A stretch of 64,000 bases of DNA from contig VCAZ01000015.1 in NCBI GenBank assembly GCA_005784505.1, positions 310,001 through 374,000 on the forward strand. The letters run 5' to 3'. Below are positions 11,863 to 25,800 of this stretch, one piece after another. The position numbers were made by a program, and so were the translations under genes. The notes below the pieces were generated by a model. That model saw nothing but the letters and a program-made list of their open reading frames with translations. It was not told the DNA's origin and searched no databases. This DNA comes from Bagarius yarrelli. Its lineage: Eukaryota; Chordata; Actinopteri; Siluriformes; Sisoridae. Within the stretch, counting starts at the first letter, position 1. Each line of letters begins with the position of its first letter.

Positions 11863-14800
11863 ATGGTCCGTGTGTATAACTGCCACCCGTTCGCATCTCA
11901 GCGCATCGTCCCAGCGGCCCAGGAGCCCGGGCTGGTTTGCTGCGGTGGAGGCGCGCTGTTTGTCGTCTCCGCTGGAGGATGTAAGATTGAGGTGTATCAC
12001 ATGCAGCAGGAGGAATGTCCGGTAATCTGCCGCTTCTCCACCATGGGGATAGTGCACAGTATTGTGTACAGTCAGATCGGTGAGTTAAGTAAAAGTAAAG
12101 TATCCAGAAGCGAAAATAAATAAATATCTTACTTTACGTTTAAACAATTGCCTCATATTGCTGCTTTTAACCTGATGAAAATGATTAGGTTTTTGATTCT
12201 TACACAGTGTTGGATAACTGGTCTAACATCATTCACTCACCAACCCACTCACCTACTCATCCCACCACTTACCTACTTACCCACTCACCTACTTACTCAC
12301 TAACCTACCCACCTGCCTACTTACTCACCCTCTCAATCACTTACCTGCTTAACTACTCACTCAACCAACCAAAAAAGCCCACCTAGCCACCCACTCACTC
12401 AGTACCTCACCCACCTGCTCACTTACCCTCTCACTCACTCAACTGCTTGATCGATCGCTTATTTTCTCACTCACCCATTGACTCAGTAAATCACTCTCTC
12501 ATTTACTCACTCAATTACTCACCCACCCACTCACTCACTCACTAACTCACTCAACCAAACAAAAAAAAACACCCACCTTTGCAATTACTCGCTCACGCTT
12601 ACTTTTTCACTCACTCACGTACTAACTCACTCATTCACTTACCCAACACACCCACTCTTTCACTCACTTGCTAACTTTTTCACTAACCCACTCATTTACT
12701 TACCTAACCAATCAGCCCACCCACCTACCCAATTACTTAAGCACCCACACACACACACACCCACTCACATACTCACTAACAAATTTGCATCTGCTATATT
12801 CCTCATAGTTGGTTTTGAACCCTCAATTTCTGAATTTATTGAGCTCTCCTGATATTTCCACTCCTTTTCTAGGTGATTACCTGGTCACCATTGAGGAAAA
12901 GAATGGTGCCACCTACCTGAGGGCCTACACAAATTGGCGCTACCAAGCAGCTGAGAAAAAGCGCGTAGGCGTTCGTTTGCTCGGGCACCTCATCCGTGGC
13001 GCAGCCCTTCATGGCACTCCCAAAGAACAGATGGAGATCGTAGAGATACCGATGTCTGAGACACCGCTCTGCACTGCCTGCTGCCCGATCACAGGTGCCA
13101 TGCTGGTGGCTTGTCGAAATAGCCTGGTGCTATTTAGTCTAAAGCGACAGTCACTTAACGATCAACACGAAGAGCTTGACTTCGAAAGGCTCCTTATCCT
13201 GTACGTTTCTGGTTGGAGCCCATCACAGGTGGCGCTCTGTAGTGGCTACGTGGCAATGCAGACAGATCTGGAGGTGTTAGTGGTGAAGCTGGAGAACCTG
13301 GAAAAGATTTGTGCGTCTGATGAAGAGCATATGCAGCTGTATGGTGATGATCTGGCTGTAACTGGTGGAACTAATAATGGTATTATCATATGCAATATGA
13401 GTAGCCTTTGCTTTTTATTATTATTATTTTTTTAATATATTATGCATCAGAAAATTCCACAAGCTTCAAAGAAAGTGGTTAGGAGTTTGTTGCCGTGTTG
13501 TTTTGGCAATTCCACTTACTTAAAATAGTGCAAATGCTGTGCATTAAATACACGATTTGGACAAAATGATTAGTCGTTACATGTGTTTTTAACACTCTAG
13601 TCCAGATTTAGTCATACTGTTACTCCTATAATAACCTCATTGCACAAGAATATTGTCATAATGGAACAGTGTCTTAGTTGCAGGAAAGAAATAATGTAAT
13701 ACTGCAACAAATGCAAATAAATTATAGTCAACTGTTTGCTTCCATCTCCGAGGCAACAGTTTGGGGGGGGGGGGAACCCTTCCTGTATATGGGTGTGTTG
13801 GCCATTTAGTTTTAACTAAGTTTGACGAGACATGTAAAGCATGGAAGCGTTACAGGCATTACCGATGTTTCCAGCTGTTAAATACAATTGTATGGGTTTT
13901 TTTTATGTTTTTAGTCAGGATTATGTATATTGGGGGATTTGCATATAATTTTTTTTTTTTTTAATTTAGATGTTAAAAAGGAGCCCCAGAGTCCCCTCGA
14001 GTCTGGTGACTACTTTATGTTCCCAAAGCATCTGGAGATGCTAGGAGAGAAGGCGAAGGATTGCGGGGTGTCTTTGTCTTTAGAGTGGACTGGGATGGGG
14101 ACAGAGGAGAACACCAAAATGGCGGTTACCTACATTATGTATAGGTGAAAAAAATAAAAAGTGTCTCTTGATTACTTCGCGTGTTACAAAATCACAATAA
14201 GCATGTTGGTCTTTCACCTGGTATTTAGGAGATTTGCCCCAGATTTCTTCCAGGGCTGCAGTGTGGAGGAAACACGCTTACACTCTCTGCAGCTCCATCC
14301 CGTGTACACCGGTAATCATTTCCCATGTTATACTCTGCAGACTGTTGTTCATTTCATGTCCTGTAAAGTCCTCTATGTCCTTTCTTTCTCACGCTTTACG
14401 CAGGTAATTCAGATGTAAGCAGAGACAGTGATCCCGCTTGCATGTTCTGTTTCTTTTCACTACCAAATGCTGGTTACATGTACAGCCTGAAAAGCACTGT
14501 AGCGCTTATCTCCACGTACCAGTATCCAGAAAAAGCTCATCAGGCTTTGCTGTGCAACCAGTTTCTACATGTCATTACACAGTAAGGCATTCTACTATTT
14601 TAGTTATTTTATAATGAGCTAATTATACTATCATTTTAAATTCTTCTGTCTCCAAAACATCATTCTGTCCAAAAAAACCTCTCTCTCTCTTTTTAATACA
14701 ATAAAATCCAGCTAAGAATTTTTACCATTTTACCACCCTAAATCATCTTTGTTTTTGGCTTATATATTTTTTATTTTACTGAATAATAGTTTTCCTTAAT

Positions 14801-17800
14801 TGTGCAGATTTAATTAATTAAATTATTGGAAAAAATATTAACAAAACACTAAAGTTTTCCTTCTCTTTTTTGGTAGAAATGCTTTGCAGTGTTTCTCTGT
14901 GAGATGCAGCGCTGTGGCTGCTCGGGTCGAGGACCCTTTTATTGACACCACCATGAAGGTAAACAAGTTTAGAATGTGACTGTGTACTGCTTGAGCTCGC
15001 TGCTTAACAAAATAGCATTGACTGTTTCTTAGACATCTTTTTGTGAATTTGTGTATACATGGTAACACATTTTAACCATTTTTGACTATATGGTCAAAGG
15101 TATAATAGCAGCTTCTAATAGAAAATGAAATTGTTATACAGTTTTCTTGTGATATAAAAGTTGAATTTAAGAAATAAATGTCATTTTGTCTTAAAGAAAT
15201 CAACATAAATTCCCAGCGATTTACATCAAAACTATTTCTAACAGGAAAACCAAAGAGAAGTCAATAACATATACAGAGAGAAAAAAAAAAACTTTAACAC
15301 ACAACCTTGAATTGCACATTAGAACAAGTAAACAAACCTTTAGCAACCCTGAGAGTATGAGACAGTCGATACTTGTGTTTTTGTTTTTCTTTCTTATTCA
15401 ATATATTTTCTGTTCTACACTTTAAATGTCAGATGGCAAAAACTTGGACTAATGTAAAATGTTTATATTCCACCAATAATTGTAAAAGTGATTTAGAGAT
15501 TCTTCTATTGATGTTTTGCGCAAAATATATTTTGAATCTGATTTTTTAGTAAATACTGAGACTAGTGTACTAATTTACAAATTAGTTTACTAATTTAACA
15601 CTAAAATAATTTGTCCAATATCCCTTTTTTCTTTCCACTCAACATCCCCCTGTGGTTTATGTCCATCTGTCCAGGCCTGTCCTCCTTACACAATGGAAGT
15701 TTGCGCTCTCCGTATTCAGCTGTTTATCGGTCTCAAGTCTCTGTGTCATGACGGGAATCACATTGTGCTGCTCACAGCTGCTGATGTTGACACCAAGCAG
15801 GAGAACGAAAGAGCGACTAGAAGATCCATGTAAGTCTTGTTCTTCTCCAGAACAAAGTTTTTTTTGTATAGTTAGTGTAGTTTTTCATAAAATTCACTTA
15901 CTCTTAACTTTGGTTTTTCACTTTATTTAGTTTATTTCATCATATTACAAATAAAAGTATAGAATAAGTAATGGATCAACAATAATCTTTACGAGCAGAC
16001 ATATTTGATTTATATTTGTATTTATAATTTGTTTTTTTGTTTTTTTTACAAATATTACCATTACAAACAGATGCTAAAGGCATTACAAATAAAACAAATT
16101 ATATCATTAAGGGTTCAAGCTAAGTGACAGCTACTCAGTATACAAAGTGCCACACCAGTCGGCCAAGGGAGGGCGCCACAGCACCAAAAAGAAACCTTTT
16201 ATACATTTTTAGCCCTGTTTCGTACACAGTTTGTTGTAGATTCAAACCCTTTACATTTTTGAAATCACTGATTCAAAACACAACTGATGGTCCTTTGAGT
16301 CTAAAACCTACTCCGGCGAACTAGTCTTAGTTTTCTTTTTTCTTTTTTTGCGTGATTAAATCCAGTCCACTTCAAAGATATTCTCTAGACAGTGAATATC
16401 AATAATTATCAAAATATTTTGAAATAGCAACTTTCTGTTGCTTGGGAACGGCAAAATTTTGTTTTATGGCTGTCTAATGACGTAGTGTTTCACACATCCA
16501 CACAATATGCAAATCATTGATAAATTTCCTTATAATAAGGAATATTGCCTCAAGATCTAATGCCATCAATCAAATCGTTAAAAATTATTCTGAATTACGT
16601 TAAAAAAGCTACTTTCTACGAGTGTCACAGTGATGTCACTCAAGACATTACTATGACACTGCATCACGAGCCATGTTAGTGTAACAGCCGCAATGAGTCA
16701 TGAGACATCACAACTGCAGAACAAGTGCTTTGATGTCTAATAGAAAGCCATTTTCTTCAGGAAATGTACATGTCTGTGATAAATTCATGAATTCATCAAT
16801 GCAGATCATATTGTGTGATTAAATAATCTCTTAATTAATGTAATGAACTAAGCGAATGCTGTGTATTGTAGCAAATCAAAAGAGCAGAAATCACTGGCAA
16901 AGATTTTCCTAGCGGTAGGTATAGATCCTACCACCAGCCCAGCTTTGGAGAGCTTCCTGTCCAGATCTTTCCTGTAAGTCAGACCGGTGTGTTTTCGTAA
17001 ATCACATATATAAACTTCCCTTAGAACCACTAACTTACCCCGTCTGTGTACTAATCCTGTGTGAACCCAACCGATCTAACGTCTATTTGGGTTTATGTTT
17101 TGTATTTTTTAAATAATAAAGAGGGTTAAATGATGATAGATTATGTGGGTGAAAGCTTTTTATCCTGAAGGTGAATAAAGCAGAAGATAGTCCATTAGCT
17201 ATGTTTTTTTTCCTGGTGAAACTTGGTTAATATTACTAGTGTTGTATTTACTCTAATGCAACATATTGATTTAATTCAGTGCTGGTAGATGGGTCATGTC
17301 AAAGTGTTGTTTGCTTTTAAAAAAAACATTAAAGAACACTAAATTTCTCTGTAGTCCTAACTGCCTGTTAGTACCCGTCACCCAGGGACAGATTAAGGTG
17401 GACAGGAACCCCTAGGCTGCTCTTTGTTTAAGGTCCCCCTCAATAATTTTAATTTAGTGGAAAATGTACTTAGTGCTATTAAGTGCAACACAAATATTAT
17501 GGAGAACTAGTGTATATACACACGCATGCATTGAGACAGTTTCCTCTACAGACCCTAGAGTGGTGGACCAACACAGTAAACAAAGGAAATATCTAACTAT
17601 ATACAGCACAGGAACCGAATTCCCTGCATTCATAGTTCAACTGCAAGCTGGTAGCCAATTTGAGCTTCATAAAACAACAGGTAGACCATTACGGCATCTG
17701 CATCAGCGCCGAACCCTCTGTTTTACTGAGGTCTAATCACATCAATACTAACCCTTATTACAACAGAAACAACAAAACAGCAACACAATGATAGATATCT

Positions 17801-20800
17801 ACATATTTTTGCATATTCGGTCTTGATTTTCTAGCAGAGAAGCCAGTAAATGAGGCCAGTAAAATTCAATATCTACAAGAACATCATTTTCAATGGACAT
17901 TAAATGCTGGTGATTTAGTGGATCAGTTTTAAAGAGCCCCCCGCTTGCATGGGTTACAGGCCAAGTCATAAATAGTCAGAGTGCTATATCAATGTTTGAA
18001 ATCACTTATTGTAGTTTTCTTACTTTTATACACTGTATCGCCAAAAGTTTTGGGACACCTGACTGTTACACCTATGTGTGTTTTTTGAACATCCTATTCC
18101 AGATTTGATCTCATGCTTACTCCTGTGATCATCTCCACACTAGTGAAAACAAATTCCAATATATTATCATTTCTAAAATCTGTGTGGATTTGTGATCATT
18201 TAGCATATGGATTTAGTGAGGTCAGACACTAATGTTGTGTGAGGAGGTCTGGGGTGCAATCGGTGTTCTAGTTCATCCTAAGTGTTACGTTCAGGACACT
18301 AAAGTTCTTAAATCAGAACATGCCAGTAATAAAAATTAATAAAATGCTACAGAATATAGAGACAGTTTCGGGAAGAAACATGTAAGTGTGCTTGGTAAGG
18401 TGACCACATGCTGTTGAATCATGCAAAGAAGGGGCCCCTGCACCACATACGGCCCCTAGGCTGCAGCCTAGGCAAGCCTGTACGTTAATCCGCTCCTGTT
18501 GTCAACATTTTTCTAAATTATGCATAGCAGATTATTCATTTTGATAAACTGATGATTGTAATGCATTATAACTCAATAACATTAATACCAGAAGCAAATA
18601 AGATGTAACATTCCTCTAGGAGAGCCTTCTTTTAGGCTCTTTTGCTTTTTAGATGTAAAGGAATTGATCAGGAAGTAACATTTACAGAAAATAAGTTTGA
18701 TTGTTCAAATCATCTGATTTCAGATCATCTAATTGTATCTTCCAACAAAGCAGCATTTGTTTAGTTTTTCAAATAAAAAACATGGAAAATAAATTAATTT
18801 TAAAAAAGGGTGAACAACTGTACATTCTGTCGGCAAATCCATTTGGTCCAAAGGTGGGGTGTGACCTTACAGTGTAGAATAGGTCGAACAGTGCCAGAGT
18901 CCAACACTAGTTCTTTTCATAAAGGTCTCTGAATATCTGACTGATGTTGCATTTTTTTTATTTTGTATCAGGTCCAAGAAAAGCTCAGTGTCAAAGTTTA
19001 AGGAGCCCAGCGAGAGTGGTCACGGCTGGAACCTATATGTGATCAGCACCGTGCCCACAGTACAACTCTACAGAGAGATGGTACAGATGGTATCAGTACC
19101 CTGATCTGATTCTACTTTTCTACCTAATAGCTATTGTATGTTTATTTAATGCATTGATGGACATCATAAAGAGTACAGTTTGTAATCTATTCAGAAAGTT
19201 TTAATTTGAGGTTTAATATAAAATTATCTAAGGTAGTGCTTTACGCATACATGTCCAGAGATCAAGTGAAATATGACTGATAAATAATACATATGACTGA
19301 TATTTACTTTTGTTTTTAAGACAATAACAACAGTACTGAAGAAATTTTAAATAAACAAATAGGTTAACAGATAGGTAACCTCAAGATCGAACTACATAGC
19401 GTTATGATTTACATCCATTATGTAATGCATCTTATTGGTGGTTTATTTGCTGATGTTTTAAATTAAGTTCATCAATTAACGCAACTAAAGTTACTTTATC
19501 TGTAAGTGCCGACTCACGATGCTGCACCGAAATAGCATTTTTGCGCTTATTTCTTTTAGGAAAAGTATATGTAAGACAATTATCTAAAATCTCAACTCAG
19601 AATAGTATTTTAGGTGTGTTCATTAATTATCTATATTAGTTCAATTATCTAGTTCAGCCTGAGGTAAATTATCCACAACTCATTAGGACTTTGAATAGCT
19701 GGCTCTGATAAGAATAAAAAAATATTTTGTTAGGTGGAATACAGTAAACAGTACGAACAGACCAGCCCACCATCCCAGAACTGTCTTCATCTGCTGAGTG
19801 AAGCTCACCTGCTGCTCAGATCAAGTCTACTGAGTCCTACTGCAGACAGAGCTAAGATCGAGGAAGCCTTACAGGAGAGCTGTGCACAGCTGGGTGACTG
19901 CTTCAGCAGGTACAGAAAAGAAAAACTGCTCTTCAACTCAGCCACACAACCCTGTCATCAAGAGCAACTTTCAAAAGCCCAGCTTTGCGTTTTAATGTTT
20001 CGGATAATGTAACTAAATAGCTATTACTTTTTTAGACTAGACTAGCACCAAAGACTCACACTAAAGACTAAATTTACACTAAATTTATATCAATGCAAAT
20101 TATTAGCTACAACAGAGGATCTGCTACAAAAGCTGCAAAGCTTTATGTTCGCTTTGGGAAGGACTTTTTGTAACCTTTGGCCTGAACCATGTGTGTAGTC
20201 CGTCCAATTGAGAAGCATTACGTCACAATCAGCAGTAGAGTATGAGACAGGTGTAGCCCTTACTTACTCCTAGTTCTGTGGCTGAGTAAGTCCGTTGAGC
20301 GGATTTCTGCCCCAAAAACAGATCCAACAGCTGCTGTTATCGTCCTCCGGGGACGTCTAGGAGGTCTATGTTAGGAGGGGAGTGTGGAGTCACCACCATT
20401 CTCCCCAGCGTATGAGGAGGTGGTGGAGATTGTTTCTAGGGTGTCTACTAAGCTACGCATGAATTGGCCGGCCAAAAACAGGTCCTTAAGAAAAGTAAAT
20501 TTAATGAGCATTTCCTGGGTGTAGCCTCCACCCACCACCCAAGGACCTCCCGTTTTGTTCCGGATATCAACACCAAGTGTCAAGGTCCTAGAATAAACAG
20601 TACTCTGCTAAAGGGTATGGCTATGTGGCAAGGCCCTAGGTTGAATAATGGCTGTTTTGTTGAGTTATTTTTAATACACAATAAATCTATACTGTTATAC
20701 AAGCTGCTCATTAACTACTCTAAATTATATCCAAGTTTCATTTCTATAGTATTGTCCTTTTATTAGATAGACTAAAATGTTTGCTAAAATTTGAGGGGTG

Positions 20801-22761
20801 TACCCATTTTTGTGAGATACTTTATATACTCCAAAGTTCTTTTCGAACAGTTTATTGGTTTTTCTTTCATTCCAAATACAACTACATTTTTTTTTAATTT
20901 TAGAGAAAAAACGCATGATTGTTCTAAATACTGCATTTGGTTCTAAATACTGCATCTGGAATAGTGTGTTTTTGGTCGCTCTCTAGGCTAGCGAAGCGGG
21001 ATTGTCACTTAGCTCTTCCATACTACAAGATGTCCGGTCTGTCGGTGACTGAGGTGATCCAAAGAAATGTGGCTGTATGTAGAGGTCCTGTTCCAGATTA
21101 TGGGGAAGGCTTCCTCTTCTACCTTAAGCATTCTCTTTATGAGGAAACTATGGAAGAGCTCAGCGAAGTAAGAATCCTTAAAATCCTCTATCAAACTTTA
21201 AAAATAATTTATGAATCAGAATCTTTTACAGAATAAAACTATCTATCGGTAAAAATACTTACTATAAAGAGAGTGCACATACATTTTAACTGTTAACAAA
21301 ATGCTTTATGGCAATAAAGGAAAAAACCCAACAGTAACTAATATAAACATGATAGACATAACTATTATTAAGATATTTTATTATAGTAATGTTATCTTTT
21401 AATATTTTAATTTAAAAATGGATGTAAGAAGGGTTGCCAGAATGTAATTTAGGATTTAAAAAGCGTGTAAATCAATATGTAAACCACCCCATCGACATTC
21501 TGTGAGGACTTACCTTTAATTGGGTAATAAATCCTGCTCTCATCAGTTTGATTGGTCTGCTAACTACCGTCAGGTTTAGGTCAGGGTAAATCAGGATCAA
21601 AGAGAGAGGGTGGGTCGACTCGCCTTCACTAACGACATGTTTATCTCCAGGAAACTGCCAACACTGTATTGGACATCTTTAGGAAGGCTGAACCGGGCCA
21701 GCTCCCGTATGTAGTGAGCAGCTCATTTTTAAAGAATGCTGATCCTGCCTGTGCACTTGCACACCTGGAACAGCTGGAACTCAGCGGAGCCCCATCTGTC
21801 ACAGTCACGCTGTGTAAGGCTGTGCAGGCACTGCGCCTAGGAGACCTACGCTACTACCAACAGCAGATGGATCGGCATGCTGAGGTAAGATTCAACCACA
21901 TGTGTAGTTGAGGAGGTACCAACATGTATTTATATTTATTATTTAATATGTATTTTATTCTATGTATCCTATCTAATATGTTTGGTAATAAATGGAATCA
22001 TACTATTTTTGTAAACATCTGCTAATTATATTATGTTATTAGCTTATATTCATATATCATTATGTGCATAACAAAGGCATGACTATGGGGCAGACATGTA
22101 CTTAACACTAGTATAAAGAAGATTCTGAACATTAGTGCAGAAAAAAGTCAGTCACCTCTGCTGTGAAGTTAACAGATTTGTAAATGAGAAATTAAGGTAT
22201 GCATAATTCTTCTTTGACAAGTTTAAATGTTTAGACAATCTGTCTCTGCTGTTGTTGTGTTGGCCAGATGCTGCAGGTGTACGGATTCATAGAGGTGCCC
22301 AAGCTTCTTGTGCATTGCGAAGGAAATGTTGTGATTCCCACTCAACTGGCCCGGCACTTGCGGGACACCCAGGATGGTCTGCTTGTAGCTGCAGTTGTAG
22401 CCCTTCATGAAAACAGCAAGGTCAAACTGCAGGAGGCTGAACTTTTTTTTCAGGTACAGCAATTTTAACATAAACCTGCATCATCTTCCACAATGATTGT
22501 ATCTTCATTTATGTTCCTCTGTATTAGGAGTTGTCTAGGGACAGCACAGAGTCTCAAAGTATTCCTCAGCTGCTGGTGGATTTCTGGGAGGCTCTTCTAG
22601 TGGCATCATCTCAGGAATCAATAATCCAGGAGCTTTTGTTCAACCTCACCTCTGTATACATTGAGCGCATAATGTGCAGGGAGCAATCCGGCATTAAAGC
22701 GCTCAAAACAGCTGAGGACTTGGTGAGTTCAGAGCCTAAACTTCCTAATATAAATTCATAT

Positions 22762-22844
<83 letters not shown>

Positions 22845-22854
22845 TATATATATA

Positions 22855-22887
<33 letters not shown>

Positions 22888-25800
22888 CAAGTGGTAGCAG
22901 CTCAGTAGTTAATGTGTTGGACTGCTAATTAGAAGATCAGGGTTTGATTCCTAAGCACCACCAAGTTACAACTGCTGCGCCCCTGAGCAAGGCCCTTAAC
23001 CCTCAATAGTTGTATAAAAGAGATAAATGTATGTCACGCTGAATAAGGACAAAAGCCTTACCAACCTTGATGCATTTTGTGTGAGAGCTCATTATGTAGC
23101 TCCACAGATTATCACTCAACATTACACTAAAAGTAAGAAGCAGGTAAGCTAAGATGATGTCCTGTGGTTATACACATCATTATAAACTTTTTTCCTCTTC
23201 AGATTAACTCCTGCACTCACTTTGGACCGCTGTTCCCCTGGTTAAGCCTTCTGACTCCTGCTCAGTTCAGCATAACACATGACCACCAAGAAGACCTCCA
23301 AAAACTCCAGGTTAGCAACTCAGGACATTTGATGCATTCTGGACCTTGTGTATATTTGCTATAGAGTACATTAACTTAAATGTAGGTTTTTTGAGCTTGT
23401 TTTTAACATATTTCTGTGGAAAAATCAGGAGCTAGCCCTCAATGTACTCTTCAACATCAATCATAAACACATAGCTAATAGAATGTGTTGTTGAGCATAA
23501 CTGCTGTTAGCATGAACACAGTTTATCCACCAACATACACCAAGGACTTTTTGTGTTATTTATTGTATCCATCTGACTGCAGAATGTTGATGTGAGCTAC
23601 ACCATATGCCCAAAGGTTTGCACACCCACATAAAAGTGTTGGCTTAAAAAAGAGGCCACAAAGTAGAAAGCACACAAGTGTCTAGAATGTTGCCATCTTG
23701 TCTTAAATCATATTATAGGCACATGAATTTATCAGTGCCAAAGTGCTTACCTTGTGTTGTTCTTTAAATGTTGTAGTCATTGCTGTGTGGTCCAACACTG
23801 GACACGTCCTCGATCATGCCTCTGCTAGAACAGCTATCTGATGAGGATAATGCCAGCCTTAGCGTGCATGTGCTCTGTGCCACTAAATTGGGTCATCATG
23901 AGAAAGCTATTGAGAAGATACTGGACCGCTGCCCTCATGCAATCATCTCCTACGCCAACCATGAGTTACATAGTGACAAAATGGTACATGCTGCTCAAAC
24001 ACTGCATATACATCATTTAAAATACAAAAAGTAAATAATAACAGAATGCAACGACCTGCAAATTCATATTGACACATATTCAGTGGAAAACACCTCTAAG
24101 AAAAGATATGTAATCTACCAAATTGATTTTAATGTCTCTTGCAAATATTCACTTATTTTTTTTATTTGATGCCTGCAACACATTGCAAAGGAGATGGGAC
24201 AGGTTTAACAAAAAGTCTGGGAAATTTGGGCAATGCTGCAACAACGCCTGTTTTTTTGGGTATAAAAGCAAGATTCTCGAAAGAATAGCGTGCGGTTCAC
24301 CAATTTGTGAACAACTGCGGGAGCAAATAGTCCAGTAGTTTACAAACAACTTTCCTCAACATACAACTGCAAGGAACTTCGCCTCTGGCTTTTCTGGGCC
24401 TGAGCTTATCTGAGATGGACTGATGCAATGGGGAAGAGTGTGCTGTGGGTTGACAAGAACACATTTTAACTGGTTTTTGGAAATCATGGATGTCGTGTCC
24501 TCTGGGCTAAAGAGGAAAAGGACTATCCAGAATGATCTCAGCACAAAGTCCAAAAGCATCTGTGATGGTATAGGATGTGTTAGTGCCCATATCATAGGTA
24601 AGTTTTACATCTGCGAAGGCACCATTAATGGAGTTTTTGTGGTGTTTCCAATGGAATATGGGTCAAAAAGGATGTGTAGGTCTGTTTTTATTTGCATTTT
24701 TCACAGTGTCCCAACTTTATTGAAATTGGGGTTTGTACAAATATGTTTTATGTTGGGTATAAATTATAAAATATTCTGTTTGGTGCTGTATTTTTTATGG
24801 GCAACTGTTAATAATAATCTAAGGCTGTCCAACCAATGTGTTTATACTGTGCAGGCTTTGTGGTGGCAGAAATTGTTTCCTGAGCTTTGTGCAAGGACAC
24901 GGATGTCCTCAGGAGATAACAGTATTTTGCTCACCGCTCTTAAAGGTAGCTACAGTATTTAATTCAATTCCATTCTAATTTTATTGGTATAGCGCTTTTA
25001 GACATAGTCTTAAAGCGCTTTCACACAGAATGTTGTAACATTGAAAAGTGTAAATTTGCTGCCTGTCCTATAAATGTAATAGATCTGGATTTTCACCTAG
25101 AAGCCTATGAGTCAAATTTGTAGTCTTGCTGCTTCTTTTTTTGCAAGATGATTTTATTTTTTAATTAGGATGCAACATCCACATGTCTCGAATTTTTTGT
25201 CAGTCATGTGAGTAAAGCAGCAGCTCATGAAACAAGCAAGCTCAAGAGTCTTCTCTATTCTTGTCAAAAGCAGAATAGTGATTATTTTGGTCATCAGCTA
25301 GACCGCTTGCCTAATAAAAGAATCTTTCAGATGAGCACATGATGTGCATAATAATCAGATAATACTTAAATCCCAAGTCTTGGTGAAAAAGAGCTGGCTA
25401 CCAACTTGTTAATCCATATCAAAATTACTTAATTCTTACAGATTAGGTTTAATATAAAAACAGTATGTATTTGTTTGGCAATTGCATTAAATGTGTTACT
25501 ACAGCACTCAAAGAGTTGTCTTTTGGGCATTTAAACTAGGGTTAATTCAAGAACAAGGGCTATTTGAGTTTTTAATCAAACCTCTTTTAGTGTTGTTTTT
25601 ATAACTCGCTGAATAGCTTGGTACTAAAAAAAACAAAAAGTGGATTTCGGAGTAGGGAGAAAGAATTGTCTCATTTTTTTTTTGAAGTTGTTTGATACTA
25701 TTCTATACATTTTTCCTGTATGAAATTTGGAACTATTGTTTATGGTTATAAATTTATGCAGATGCCTTAAAGCCATGCCAACTTCGTGTTTCTTGTTTTT

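Noticed and set aside
24423..24962. 179-codon plus-strand open frame
   Set aside because: Its first part is a frameshifted Tc1-like transposase remnant and its end overlaps hps3 exon 16 in another frame.
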